DNA of 64,000 nt from Archegozetes longisetosus. Taxonomy: Eukaryota > Arthropoda > Arachnida > Sarcoptiformes > Trhypochthoniidae. The notes beneath the pieces are model-generated. The model did not search any database, was not told the DNA's origin, and saw nothing but the letters and a program-made list of their open reading frames with translations. The position numbers and the translations under genes were made by a program. Positions 11,063 through 24,816 of the stretch are shown here, piece after piece (within the stretch, counting starts at the first letter, position 1; each line of letters opens with the position of its first letter). The DNA is taken from contig JAEMBT020000006.1 in assembly GCA_018873245.2 (NCBI GenBank), positions 12,346,387 to 12,410,386 on the forward strand. The letters run 5' to 3'.

Positions 11063-12139
11063 ATGTCTAAAACAATAAGAGGCTATTTTACTGGCAGTTT
11101 AATAGCTGAATGTTCTCCAATCGTTCATTTCGTGTTCGAAGAACATAAGGGCAAGAGATGTGATAACTGTATTTCAGTTAATAAGTCACTTAAAAAGTGC
11201 TCGAAGTGTAGAAAAATGTATTATTGCGACCAAATTTGTCAACGAAATGATTGGAAATTACATAAGTTTGAGTGTGATCTCTACAACAATTATTATGAAT
11301 CTCTAACTAATTATAGTATTGAAAGAATTTTATTGCGATTAGTTTTGTTGATCAAATCAGATCCTAATGTAGCGACACAAATGTACGAATTACCAAACGG
11401 TAAGACGAGATGCCTCAATGACTTAATATCTCATTTCGATCAAATACAAAGAGACAGTGAAAGACAAGCTGAAATTAATCACATTCAAAATGACTTTCAC
11501 ATGTGTGGTATCGATATATCGACAGAATTATTAACTAAACTATTCGGTATTCTTGTTATTAACTCATTTGGGATTGTGGTCAAGGATTCACTAAATGGTT
11601 ATCAACACTGCGGTAGTGGTCTCTATATTTCCGCTTCAGTTTTAGACCATTCTTGCACTCCGAATGTACTTGCGATCGCTAATAAGAATCGTTTACAGAT
11701 CATAGCCAAGAAGAATATTGCTATTAACGACGAACTTTTCATTAGTTATATTGACACTCAAATGCCTAAATCTAAACGCCAGGCAGAACTCAAATCCAGA
11801 TATTATTTTGATTGTCAGTGCACTCGATGTGAGTTCGAAGATAAAGATATTCAGAATAATAATAATAATAGTAACAATATCATCAATCTTTCGAATGAAA
11901 AACGAATGGGTTGTTTGTCAACCAATCAGAACGATATTGAATATAATCCAAATTTAACGTTTGGCTTACTTGAAGAGTTGAAACGGCGGTTAAGTCACGC
12001 GAATAGCAAAGATTTTGAAGAACAATTGAATGAATGTGTATCTTACGTGAAAAAGCATATAATAGTAGCTCACGGACAGCATCACTGTTTCTATCAGTTA
12101 TTTACTGATATAGTTCAGAGTAAAGGGTTTAAGATATGA
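11063..12139 (+). CDS. SMYD-like protein (MYND zinc finger plus SET domain), intronless
   Basis: This 358-residue single-exon protein resembles SMYD lysine methyltransferases, which use S-adenosylmethionine to methylate histones or other proteins. The MYND finger spans about Cys33-Cys71 (CDNC...CSKC...YYCDQIC...HKFEC). The C-terminal SET half follows, with NSFG near 167, LDHSCTPN at 194-201, and a post-SET CQCTRC at 251-256. The usual N-terminal SET segment with the GRG/GKG cofactor-binding motif is not evident before the MYND finger, and the protein is shorter than SMYD3 (about 428 aa). A poly-Asn run lies near 265. Lack of introns among intron-rich neighbours suggests a retrocopy, although the long open frame argues for current function. 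Activity is uncertain. Confidence 0.85.
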   Translation: MSKTIRGYFTGSLIAECSPIVHFVFEEHKGKRCDNCISVNKSLKKCSKCRKMYYCDQICQRNDWKLHKFECDLYNNYYESLTNYSIERILLRLVLLIKSDPNVATQMYELPNGKTRCLNDLISHFDQIQRDSERQAEINHIQNDFHMCGIDISTELLTKLFGILVINSFGIVVKDSLNGYQHCGSGLYISASVLDHSCTPNVLAIANKNRLQIIAKKNIAINDELFISYIDTQMPKSKRQAELKSRYYFDCQCTRCEFEDKDIQNNNNNSNNIINLSNEKRMGCLSTNQNDIEYNPNLTFGLLEELKRRLSHANSKDFEEQLNECVSYVKKHIIVAHGQHHCFYQLFTDIVQSKGFKI

Positions 12140-15100
12140 ATTCTTTTTCTGTTGTATATAACATTTGCATTTGTAAATATTTTCAGATCTATGCCAACTA
12201 TGTTGTAGTTATTTGTTAAAAAAAATTGTGATTTATTATGTGTACAATTTTTACACTTATCTTGTTTGCTTTTGATTTTAAGTGAAAAGTAAAATATTTA
12301 ACAATTGAAATATTAAGTTTTCCATTAGTCGTTTCATACTTTGGTTAAAAGTCCGTCGCAAATCTGTTCATGATAGGAATACTTGACTTTATATGAAAAA
12401 TAGGGTCATGCATAGATAAACATATAGAAAAAGATTAATTGATTTACATTAACTTTCAATATCTCTCACAATTTATGCGTCAATTTTTGAGCCTATACTG
12501 TCGACTACTTCATGAATTTTCACGAATCTATTTATACATTATTTTGTATTCTGCTGAAAAAATGGTAGTCACGAGTTCAATGTAGAAATTAAGAGATTCG
12601 TCACAAGAGTTGTATAGCTATTTAAAGTTCAAAGCTTTTCAAATCTTGAATAAAATCCCTTACAGTTTGTGTGAACTGATCCCTAACTCGCCAAATAAGG
12701 TTGGATGACATCATTTCATAATTATCTAATAGCCAAATATTTTTACTCCCTATTAACTTAAAAAGGAGTCGATTAAATATTGATTGGATATCATTTTATG
12801 AAATGACTTATGAACTTAGCTTTGAAATGAGAAATTGAATAAGTTTCATAACCATAGAATGCTATCTAATTGAAGTATAACTTTAGGAAAAGCATCAAAT
12901 TTTCAAGACCCTATAATGTAATAGAGTAAAAATTTCACAAAATTCAAACATTCAGACTAATTTACAGATTGATTGTAAGTGAAATCAATTTTGTTTTATA
13001 GAAATAATGATGCACTCGATTTATTTGAAAACTCAATCCAGAAATGATTTTATCAATCATTTCGATCATTTTCTCTACTCAAAGCTATGATTATTTTGCT
13101 CTCTCTATTGTTCAACATAATACTTAAATTAAAAAGACAGTTAAAATACTTCTGTGAGTCTCATTTATATTCGTGATCCAAAGTTTATTCGTAATCACAG
13201 TTAAGATCAAAGTATAATATTAATAACTCGTTTGATAAGAGGAGAGTTAATCTGATTGCATAGTATAGATAAGATTCGTAATGGACCTCTTTAATGAGCA
13301 GTTACTTCTGCGAAATGCTGTCTTAGGGAGTTTCCAGGTAATTTATGTAAACATCGTGGAGTCAAATTCCAATAGAGTTCATTTGAGGTGTTTAAATTGA
13401 ATTGTGTTAGCATATGAAACATTGCCAAACCATCCATAAATTTGTGAGCATACTTTGCGAAATATCCATTAATTAGTTCCAAATATTGTTTTATTTGTTT
13501 ATTATCATATGGGGACAATAATATAGTTCATTGAAGGTGAGACTGTTTCACTAGTATTAATTAACACATGATAAAATGCTATCATCGATAAAGTAAGAAA
13601 GTATAACTTATTTAATGAGATCTTGAGTATTTTTATCAAATAATCTATGAGGTATCAATTTTAGGAAATACTCCAATCGTTTCACTTCTGGTTTAAAAAT
13701 TGAAATCATATAAAAAATGTCGTCTAATTTTTAGAAGCCTTTTTGGCTAATGAATTCAACTATTAAAACGACATAACTTAACCTCAAAATACTGAGGAGT
13801 AAACCCCACTCTTATAACTCAAACTTTAAAAAAGATTAAATACTTTGATTATAGTATTATTAATGGTTCAGTTTGTTGAAAGTTGAATGTTATACACAAA
13901 CATTTATTGCATGATCAATGATTTGTGACGATTTGAGGATTTCAATTTCCATACAATTTTGATCAACTCTCAGTTTTACTCTAATTTTTCTTTTGGATCT
14001 AAGTCAAACCCTAAACAACAAATTAAGTTCAACATAAATGAAATGTCAAATATGCTTACATATTAAATTACTCATACTTTAAAACTTGATTTTAAATTAT
14101 ATGAACAATTTATAAACTTTTCTGGAACTCTTGGGAGTACATAACTTATGTATAGGTTTGCACCGTTTCATGCATTATAATCTATCCCACAGAACACTGT
14201 TTATATAATACTGTTACTCTAACCAGTTGAAGCAAATCACACTCGTACTTAAGTTTGGTTAAGTCTAAGCGGCTACTACGCGTTCACTTCTACTCAGAAA
14301 GCATTTTTAGTGAACTTGACAGTAAGCGAGCTAACTTTTAAAAGTTAATTTATCTTTAGGTAATTGATCTCAATTAATATCAAGTTTAATGATTAAAATT
14401 GAAATATTTTGCTGACTTTTCTCGTCAATAAATAATTAGCATTGCTTCCATAAGAAAAAGAGTAAAAATGATGCATCATCGTAATGGATTACTTGTTGAT
14501 CAAGAAGAAATTGGTTATTTTTCTTTCGGTTCTCTTAGGACTCAATCATAAAGTGGGCATTTGAAAGGCATTTATTGAGCAATTAGTTATGTTAAACAAG
14601 ATTTCGCTTAAATGCAAATTAAGAATGCACACTTTTGAAAGTAAGTCATCTCGATAAACGTCTTAATGATTTTTGGTAATTACGCAATAAATGCATCACA
14701 TCAATCATAATCATTACAATCAATGAGACTACTTTGGGAAAGGATTTCAATCTATTGACAGTTAAAGTACTAGCGCTTCATTATATTAGTTCTATGAAAG
14801 AACGATTCCAAAAGCAGATTTTAAGATATTTGACACTTAAAACCATTGTCTCATTGCACTTTTGGCAATTAAATTCAACTTTATTGATCAAACTAAAACT
14901 TGTACATAAACACTGAATTTTCTATCAGAAAAAACATTTACTAGTTCTCTAAATATTAAAATCTAAGTATAAATCTTAAAAAGTTATTATCTATTAAGAG
15001 CACTAACTTAACATGATTTTGCTCACTTTTGACTTTTTATAAGAAAATGAAACACGATTTTAATCATTTTTCTTAATTGAACCTGAGATAAACAGTAAAA

Positions 15101-18100
15101 TCTACTGTAAATAATATTTAACGATATTTAACTGCAATTAGTAATAGTTGTTTTAACCCATTGAGTGGGAAACTTGAAAAATTGATCAAGAGAGTGAATT
15201 TGCGTTTGAACTATACTGCTACGATATCTAACAATCAATACGTATCGAAGGCTTGATAAAATGATTAACTAAGTGCTAAACAATAAAAAATTGATCAAGT
15301 GCCTATCGATAATATAGATCAGTCCCGATTAGAAGCATAGATAATTATTATTTACATGGCTTTTTAGTTTTTTGAAAACTTATGTAAATTTTTAGATCAA
15401 CTAAATTTTGCTTTTTATCCAGATGTTTTATTTAAACGCTTTTATGTATAAATCACGCACTCATAAAGACATTGAAAATTAAGTATGACTTTAGGTAAAA
15501 AGCTTAGCATAAGAGATATATTATTGAACATTACGTAGATCCCAGACTAAGATTTTGCACGAAACCTGTAATTACTGGCTTATAATTCTTGTTTACTTTT
15601 TTTATCTACCATCTGTTTAAAATCATTATTGGTCATAATTAGAACATAATATTTCTAAACACTGTTTTGATCCCTATGGCCTACAAAATGAACATCTTTA
15701 TAAATTCATATCTCATTTTGCTCTCAATTTGTTCGACGCTATTTTTTCGTCTCGAAGGTAGAATTTAGCTTAAAAATATTGCTCCTAATTCAATTTTGCT
15801 GTCGAATTAAATGTTTGACACTATCGCAATCACACCTTAATAATACTCTTTAGATAAAATCAGAACTTAAGTCATAGTTTCAATTATAATTATAACTTAT
15901 GTAAGCTTGAAAATGATGACAACTCAATATTAATTCAAATAAGAAGCAAACATTAAATTGAGTTGGAAGCTCAAACTGGGATTGAGCAATAATAATGATA
16001 GTAGAATATGGAATAAACGAATCTAGTTGTAAACTAGCAGCCGTTAATCACACAGCAGTTAATCGTGGAGAGCATCACTCGTTACGCCAGTGATTCGTTC
16101 ACATTGTTGAAAGTAATGGTTCAGGGATGCACTTTGCCCCACAAAACTTTCTATCTATTAGGGTTCTCAGAAATGTGCATATCATTTGAGTTAATTATAA
16201 TATTTGATTAATAGGTTATTGTTGGTTTTAACTAAAATTCTAAATGCTAACAACAGAAATATTAATCAAATAACATTTAGGCTCCATTTATTCAATCCAA
16301 AGATTTCACTGACTAAGTCGTAAGAAAAGCCCTTAGAACAAATACTCTCACGCGTAGCAGGATGTTTATGAAACAGTTTACAGAAGTCCAGTTATTTTTA
16401 TCGATCTCTCAAAAGTAAACCATCTCTTATCAATTGAAATAAAGCAAAGTAACGCTCTTTCAGTTCGAATACACTTTAACTCTTTAATTTAATAAACCTC
16501 TGAACTATAAATCTGTTTCTATTCAATTTTATCTATAGATTTAATCGATTGATAAATGAGTTCTAACACTTAAACTTTAACATTAAGTTATATTTGTATT
16601 GTTTAAAACATATTTTTAAAATGTTTTGAAGACTATTTGAGATAACTGTACCGTTAGATCCTATATTGTATATTAAACTTATCGGAAAATACTGTTGTTA
16701 AAAATTAATCATTTTGATGAATTGTTTGTTCTATCTAGTAGATAATCTCTAATACGGATAACCTGCTATTTATTTTAATTCAAAAATTGTTTTAAAACAA
16801 CTATCTAGGTTTGCCATAAGTCATGCCCTGCTATCATTAGTGGTCTGTCTAAAATTGTTATGCCAGACTAATTTCTCATTCAACTTTTAAAAATAAGGTT
16901 ATCTTCCTATGAAACTAATAGCAAAGCCTTATTTGAATTATCTCCTTCCGAATATGGGAGCGTGGATTGCTGATCTCTTCGATTTGCTCAAATTTTTATG
17001 TATAATGAAACCTCTTTCGCATTCTGCTCAAATTTTTTAGTGATCATTCGTTTAGATAATAAAAGTTATTAACTTAGCTGAGCGACTTCTTATCAATAAT
17101 TTTCTATAAACTTAGCTATTATAATGAGCAAACATCAAAGTTTGATCTGCTTTGAAAATCAAGATAACTGCTCTCATGAAATTCAAAATGATATGATATC
17201 TTAACAATTTCGCACTCGAGTATTTTCATTTTCCTCGACTATTCTATTAAGAGTCGACCACCATAATGCTATTCGGTTGAAATACGAGATCGAATCAATA
17301 AAGTTTTTTTTATATTCTGCTAACTCTTTTCTATTGATGAAAGATAATAGTTTGAGAGCATGCAAAATCAACTAAATCAGTTACGGTTTAAGTCAAGCTT
17401 TCGTAATTATTTAAGAAATTTGAAATGAACAAAACTTGAAAAAATCATTCTTATCCAAAGTGTATCCAAAAATAATTAATTTGAATGAAAAAATGAATCA
17501 CATTATTTTACAGCTGACAAGACGCACTCACGAATAAGTTCGAAAAAATTTTATTTCAACTTTCAAATCATTATATACTTGGTATCAGTTTATAAGCCGT
17601 AAGCAACAACAATGCTCATTTTAAAATTAAAGAAATACAAATATATACATAGAAAGCTTCTTGAAAAATACAAGTACTTCCTAGTTTTAACTTCAAAAAT
17701 TTGGTAATGTAATGCATTATTTTATACTTTTATAAATGCTTTGTCTTTAAGTCAAATTTCTTAAACATAAATGAGTTTTAAAGTGTTTGAACAATAGTAA
17801 AGACTTTAAAGAAATTGAACAATTTTAAAGATAACATTTTTAACTTTGAATTACTTCTCAAAGCATAATTATATTATTAATTTTTCAATGAAGTGTGCTT
17901 TTTCTACTTGAGGTTGAGCCTAATCATCTGTAAAATGGAATAATTCACTTTAAGTTGGTTTCAAAATTGAACTGTGCACAACAGCTATTTTGAGGACTTA
18001 AACTTTTCTTGATTGCGAATTATAGTTTTCTACTCCATCTATAGCTTCATACGAACGCCAAGTTATTAACTGCGTCAAAAAAAGAAAATACCTTTACCTC

Positions 18101-21100
18101 CTGATCCAAAAACCAACTCATAATCACTGTTTGAATCGGAAAGTTTCCACAATTTGAATTACTCGTTTCGATTATTAAAGAGTTAATCTGATCGCACATA
18201 TTTCAACTGTTGAAATAAGTCTCGAATCTGTATTACAGTTATAGCCAAATCTCTCTTCTAGCGATATTTTAGCTTGAGATAATACAATCTTATCAAACAT
18301 ATTACAATTATTTTACTTGTACTTCTTCAACGAACTGATCTATAACTCGGATAGGAGTTGTGTGTCAAGCCAAAAAAAAAATATTTAAAATTAATCATAA
18401 GCAAATCGAAAATCATGACATCTTAACGGCTTATAAATTCAGAGGACTTTAAATTACTTTTACTGTTTTTGTCTTATTCAAAACTTCAGCTGGACTCTAA
18501 ACAATTCATTAAACATAGAACGTGATCTCTGTGTGTGAATTAATTTCATAATTTAAATTTTGATGTCAGATCATGTGAAATTTAGATAAGACTTGGAAAA
18601 AATTTACACTTTTGTGCTTGAGACTTGACGTATAGAACATCAAATGTTCACGATTGAGAAATAAACCTATTTTCGGAACGTTATGACCATGAAACTGATT
18701 ATGTAATTAACTATCATCCTGAGAAATCTGATAGAAAACGAACATGTTGCAATAGACATTCATTTGGATGCAAATTTTTTTCAGTCTGATGAGTTTGATG
18801 AAATCGGTTGGCAGGATACCAAACTAAATCTCCATCCAACTAATTCCACTTTATTTTTACCCTCATTTCGTGTGAAATATTCGAGAAAATCTCGATTCAA
18901 ATTATAGTGTTCAAAATTTTAGTCTTTTCGAGCTCCAACGTTTCAAAATTTGATCCAGACTGAAATGAAAATCCATTCATAAATTTTCCTGACTAAAACT
19001 TATGAATATTTATTAATTGACTATTTACTCTGCTGTGAGACTTGATATATTGCAAACTGTCAACCGAAACAACGTTAAGACAGACTTTGGCATCAGTTTA
19101 TGTTAATCTCAAAAGCAATAAAATACATTTATTCATAGACGTCATTTAGTATTTTTCAGATTTCCTTGAAATTTGAAAATTCAATTTAATAAAAAAATAG
19201 CCAAAGTTTACGTTAGATAATAATTCAATATTATGTAAATTTGATTTTTTATCAGATCTTGTTTGTTATATATCGAGAAATAAGTTACTTTTCAAAAAGC
19301 ATAATTTACGTCAAACAGAGATTAGCTTATATGTAGAACAAAATCTTTGCCTCTTAGTTAGCTATTAATCTTCTGGGAAGAAGTTGTTTTTGAACATATT
19401 CAAAATAAAACTTCACTTCGAATATTTCAGCAACAAATTGGGTAATTCGATCACCTCCAAGATCTTTAGCTATCTTCAATAGATGTGCTTTTTAAAGATT
19501 TCTACAGTATCAGACTATATGAGGTTGCAATAAGAAAACACGATTACATTTAAATTAAATTTGGCAAATTGCAAAAGTTAGTAAGGAAGGATCATTGTCA
19601 ATTGTGCATTAACGCATTCACAATATATGTATCTATGTTCAATAAATATTTGGTTCAATTCTATATTGTACTGATACGAATACACGTTTATTGATAGTGC
19701 TTTTTATTGCAATCCATTAAAATTTTAGTTTTATTCAATATTCACGAGACTTCTTATTATTTGAAATTGAATGCATGCAGATTTCATTAGCAATTAATAA
19801 ATTCAACATTTAGCATTCATACCTCATTTTTTCTAAACTATCCCATTTAAGCATTAAAAAGAAGCTCTCAATTTTTCAAACAGTTTCAAATCGTAAAAGT
19901 CTATTATCTATTCAGACCATTAAATTCAATTTTCGCATCAAACGCTCGAAATCTTTGAGAAATTAGAATAAAAGAGTAATAAAATTTTATTTCAAAGTTT
20001 ATTGAATTATAATAGAGGATCAATTTTTGGGAAGTATGTTAAGCCGTTGGGCAAATAGCGTTATAGAAATCGATCAATATATAGATCTCAGTTATGTTTG
20101 TGTAAATTGACTCCACTTAATAGACAATTAACTAACAGTCAATTACATGTATTGGAGGCTCGATAAAACGATAAACTAGTCAATAGTAGCTCAAATTGAC
20201 TTCTAAAGACTAATGAACTTTTAAAATCGATAATAAAGATTAGTTCACTGATTGAAATTCGTTTTCGATCGCTAAACATGACAAACCAAGATGTTAGCAT
20301 CAAACTACTTTTTGCTCTTCAAAAACAAAAACTTGTTAATTTTTTTATCTCTATATTTGATCACATGTTGATTTATGATTTTTTCTCCCACGTACACACT
20401 TAAATTTTAAATTATTTTTTGTTATATTAAAGCAAGTCTCATTTTAAACTTATTGCTGATTGTCTTTATTAAAGAGGATCTTACACTGTATGGAAACTCA
20501 TGATTACCAGTTTTTAATATTTGTTTAAAATGTTTAGCTGTCATTTCTCTTGTAGCTATCGATCATAATTGAATGATTGGAGATTTAAAATTCATAATCA
20601 TTTGCTTAGTCAATTTGAACTTTTTATCAAAAGAATTCATTTTTAGATATTTATCCAGATTATTCTGACCTTAATTTGTTTGTTCAGAATTCTAGTAAAC
20701 TGAATGAATGCATACTTTCCTATTAATGATGATTAAGTTTATTTTAGATAAAAATTAAGTCCAGAGAGATACAGCTTTCATCGATAAAGATATATTTTTT
20801 GAGTCAAGAATTTCTGCTAATTAAAATAACGTTAATTAACAAAATGGTCGGAATTTTGAGGAATTTTTAATGGATACTTCCTGAAAATCACATCTCGTTA
20901 ATTAATTACACATTGGTAAAATTTTTGTTTTGATTTTTCAGTAGTTAATCGCGCTAATCACAGCAATCAGCTCAATCCACATAAGGGCCGTAGCGAGCAA
21001 AAAGATAAAATAAAATCAACAAAGTTTAACCTCATAAAACTCAAGCATAGTTTTTAAAGATATTTTAGGGTTTAACAAGTTATTTACTATCCAATTCGTT

Positions 21101-21687
21101 TATGGGGTCAAAAACTTATTCATCAATTTGTTCATCATTTAAGACTTCAAAGTTTTATAAATTTGAAAAATATGCAAATTTTCTATTCTTACGAATAGTA
21201 AAATTTTCACATCTGCTCTTTGAATAATTACTATCGCATCTATATGAAGCAGAAATGTAAAATAGGAAAAGATTGCTAGATTCCTGCCAAAATTAAACTT
21301 TTTTATAGCCTTGAAAACTGCTTTCATCGAAAACAATTAGTTAAGATTTAAAACAAAGTTATTTTTGAATTATATTTCAAGTTTTTAAGGAAAGATAAAC
21401 AGTTTAAAGCTTCGACCTCAAATACTCCTCAAAATAACTTTTGTTTAAAAGCATTCTTTGATTATCTTCTGTTTCTTTTATTTAAAATAAAATGGTTAAA
21501 CTGAAGCGAAAATCTGAGTCTCTTCTAAAAGCTCCAAAGTACTAATAATTTTATAACCTGTATATAAGTTTATCTTTGTTTTTCAATGAGCTAGCTGATA
21601 CAGCAATCTTTTTAAGTTAATTTTCATGATACAATCTTCAGCAACATACTGTCAAAAGATTTGTATAAACTGTGTTATTAAAGAAAA
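12140..21687. other. Gene-poor AT-rich region of about 9.5 kb
   Basis: No exon chain or recognisable protein was found on either strand. Isolated frames at 13291-13518 (-) and 14734-14916 (+) have no family motif. Short exons of a gene with long introns, or distant enhancers, cannot be excluded. Confidence 0.5.
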
Positions 21688-23386
21688 ATGGGATTTAAGA
21701 AATCAGTATGGACTGAATTTATGTCGCAAATTAACTGGTTATCAACAATAGGATTAATTTCAATACATATCGGAGCTATTTATGGGTTATATTTGTCGGT
21801 CACATCAGGAAAATGGCAAACAATTGTGTTAGGCTATATTTTAGGTAATTTGAATCTTAAATGCAAAATTAATAAAAGGAATTCTCACTTCTATTTCCTG
21901 AGACTGGGTCTACAGACTCATCATATATCAAAAAGATTTTTGACATTTGATAACTCTTAATATTCAGAGAATAAACTCAAATTTGAATACTTTTTGTTAT
22001 GAGTTTGAACATATACCAATTTGAATGCTATTTTCTTTAGCTAATACACTATTGATTGGGAATAAATTAACATAAATCCATTACATATCACTTATTTAAG
22101 TGAAAATGTATGAATTTCTAATTTCAAATTTTGAGAAGAAATGGATCTTTAAACTATTTCCTATGCTTTAGCTATCTGCTCGGGAATTGGCACATTAATG
22201 GGTGCCCATCGGTTCTTTTCTCATCGAAGCTTTAAAGCCAAGTGGCCACTCAGAGTAATGTTGTGCATATTTCAAACACTGTCGGGTCAAAAGAGCATAA
22301 TTCAATGGTCTCGGGAGCATCGGACACATCACAAATATACGGGAACCGATGCTGATTGTGCAAACATTAATCGTGGTTTTTTCTTTGCGCACATGGGATG
22401 GCTTATGATGAAAACACATCCCGAATGTGAGGCTAAGATGAAAGCATGCTATGTTGATGACTTATGGAGTGATCCTATAGTCAAATTTCAATACGACTAT
22501 TATGTTCCACTTTTTATATTGATCAATATGCTTTTACCAATTCTAATACCTTATTATTTATTTGATGAATCACTCGTATCTTGCTTCTTCGGAATTTTTA
22601 TGCTCCGATACGTCTATACTCTGCATGTCTCGTTTTGTGGTAAGCTTTTCTTATAAGATAACTCAAACAACATATTTAACTATTTCTGATTCAATTGTTT
22701 GCAATTCAAGTCAAATTTCATGAACAATGTAATTTCATGTCCAAACTCAAATCCCATTGTCGATGCGATTCACTGAGTTCTGTTAATCAAGGATATGAGC
22801 GAATAATTGAATTATTTGTATTAATAGGCAATTCTGTTGCCCACATTTGGGGCACTAAGCCCTACGACAAAACGATATCCGCCACTCATAATGAATCTTT
22901 GATCTACGCCACTATGGGTGGAGCATATCATAACTTTCATCATGTCTATCCTTACGGTGAGAACAAGAGGAATAATAAAACAAAAAAATAAAAAATAAAA
23001 AATAAAAATAAAAAAAGCCAGTTTTACATCTTATGAATCTCTTATCATTTCCTTCAAATCTTTCTAATTGCTGAAGTTTTGATAACTATTTGACTTGATT
23101 TTCTTCAGATTATTCTGCGAGTGAGTTCGGTTGTGACTCTAATTTTAACTTCAATACAGCCCTTATAAACTTTTTTGCTGACATTGGTTTGGCCTACGAT
23201 TTGAGAAGAGCTCCCAAGGAAGCTATCGCTAGACGAAAACAGAGGACTGGAGATAACAGTGAATGCAGTAATCATTTAAGAAAATATCCAATTCTAGACT
23301 GGATTTTTGGTATGGTTTTAAGCGCTTCTTTTGTTTGGATAATATTTGGTTTGAGATATATTTATCAATATTTTGCAACCGTGTAA
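21688..23386 (+). CDS. Acyl-CoA delta-9-type fatty acid desaturase
   Basis: This is a membrane-bound di-iron desaturase that introduces a cis double bond into fatty acyl-CoA in the endoplasmic reticulum. Exons are 21688-21844, 22172-22639, 22828-22956 and 23109-23386, all with phase 1 junctions, giving 343 aa. All three histidine boxes are intact: HRFFSH (65-70), HRTHH (102-106) and HNFHH (243-247). NSVAHIWG, which carries the extra iron-ligand His, is also present. Hydrophobic segments occur at about 18-40 and 46-62, 150-200, and near the C terminus. The N terminus is short, starting close to the first membrane segment, whereas many relatives carry 30-60 extra residues. Substrate and regiospecificity cannot be read from the sequence. 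Confidence 0.93.
22975..23018 (+). repeat. A-rich (AAAAAT)n simple repeat in desaturase intron 3
   Basis: Units of AAAAAT/AAAAAAT follow the exon 3 donor within the desaturase's third intron. Confidence 0.7.
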
Positions 23387-24816
23387 TTAAAATGAAATCC
23401 ACGAACTTAATTTAGAAAAACATTCAAACATGTAATTTATTTAACATCGACAAAGCTTCTGTGAAAATTAAACCATAACCAGTGAAAAATTATCTTTTTC
23501 TTGATGACGGTAATTCATTTTTGCATCAGCTGTTTACTTGTTGCAAAATTCAAGTAAACAATTTTTAACATACATGTTGACTGTTATTTTAGTAGAACAA
23601 TTTTGAGACTTAAACTTTTATTTAGTATAAGACAAGAAACAGATAACTATAATATGCCTAAAAATAGATGATCGACTAGAGTATTATTTAAATTTTCAAG
23701 TGGTTCAAATAATGCCCAAATCAATCACAAGCGCTATAATTATCAATTTTGAGGAGCATTATAATAATCTATTTATAAATTGTCTCACAAATACTTTTTG
23801 GCAAATGCCAACTAATTTATAGCCAAATCTCAATTAACTCAAGCAATATGATGTGCACGATAAAAGCTTCTCTGATTTGAAATTTACAACGAATCATATT
23901 CGTAATAAACTAATAACGGACAACTAAATACTAAAACTCGTCACAGTAATCGATTGAATATTATAAACATATGACCTGAAAACTTTGTTGAAACTTGCAC
24001 CTTTTATACATATTAACTAATTAGTTAGGTTTCCAACATTCAGTGCGGTTTACATAGTTTTATTTTTGTTCTATACATATGATAATTAGTTTCTTTTTCG
24101 CAAACAAAGAGCAGGAAATGATTGAATAAAATAAATATTTGTTTTTAAGAAAACATCATTCGTATAAATTAAGATTCACAACTAAAAAACGATTAATGCA
24201 TATAACCTTATATAGATTTTTGCATAGATTGATAAACCACAATAAAATTCAGTATAGCTTAAGGACTTAGAATAAATTTAATTATTTTTCATATAGATTT
24301 AAAACTAGATATTCTTAAAGTTTGAATAGAGAGCTCAATTAACACAAAATGTAATTTACATAATATTTGTGATTAGATAAAGAAAAATAACTTAGAAATT
24401 ACAGGTAATACCTGATAGATTCTAATGTTTCATTCAAAATAATAACTTTCAACTAACATTAAAAAAGTTGAAAGTTGAAAATTGTCTAATCAAAGATTCA
24501 AATCTAGTTAACACTTTGACTTGGTGCTTGTCATTATTCAATAGTAACTCATTATTATATATATTTGTTCTATGAATACAAGTTTGAAAACTAATTTAAA
24601 GTTGGAACAAAACATTTGATGGTAGGTTCGTGATATGATAGGTCGCTAATTTCAAACTAATTATTTAAATGATTCTTAATCTTTAACACAAGTTGCTTTT
24701 GAAACAATTTTGGAGCCAAAAGTCGAAAACTCTCTTAAAAGAATTCAATTTTTTCAAAAAATTTTTCCCAGATGACCGTAAAAATAAAAACTTTGTTTCA
24801 AATACTCAAACCATAT
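23387..24816. other. Intergenic region between convergent desaturase and channel genes
   Basis: It must hold both 3' UTRs, because the desaturase (+) and channel (-) genes converge. Otherwise it is AT-rich with nothing recognised. Confidence 0.5.

Noticed and set aside
13291..13518. 75-aa minus-strand frame (MSPYDNKQIK...)
   Set aside because: Reads protein-like in places but has no recognised motif, no partner exons and no homologue in the window.
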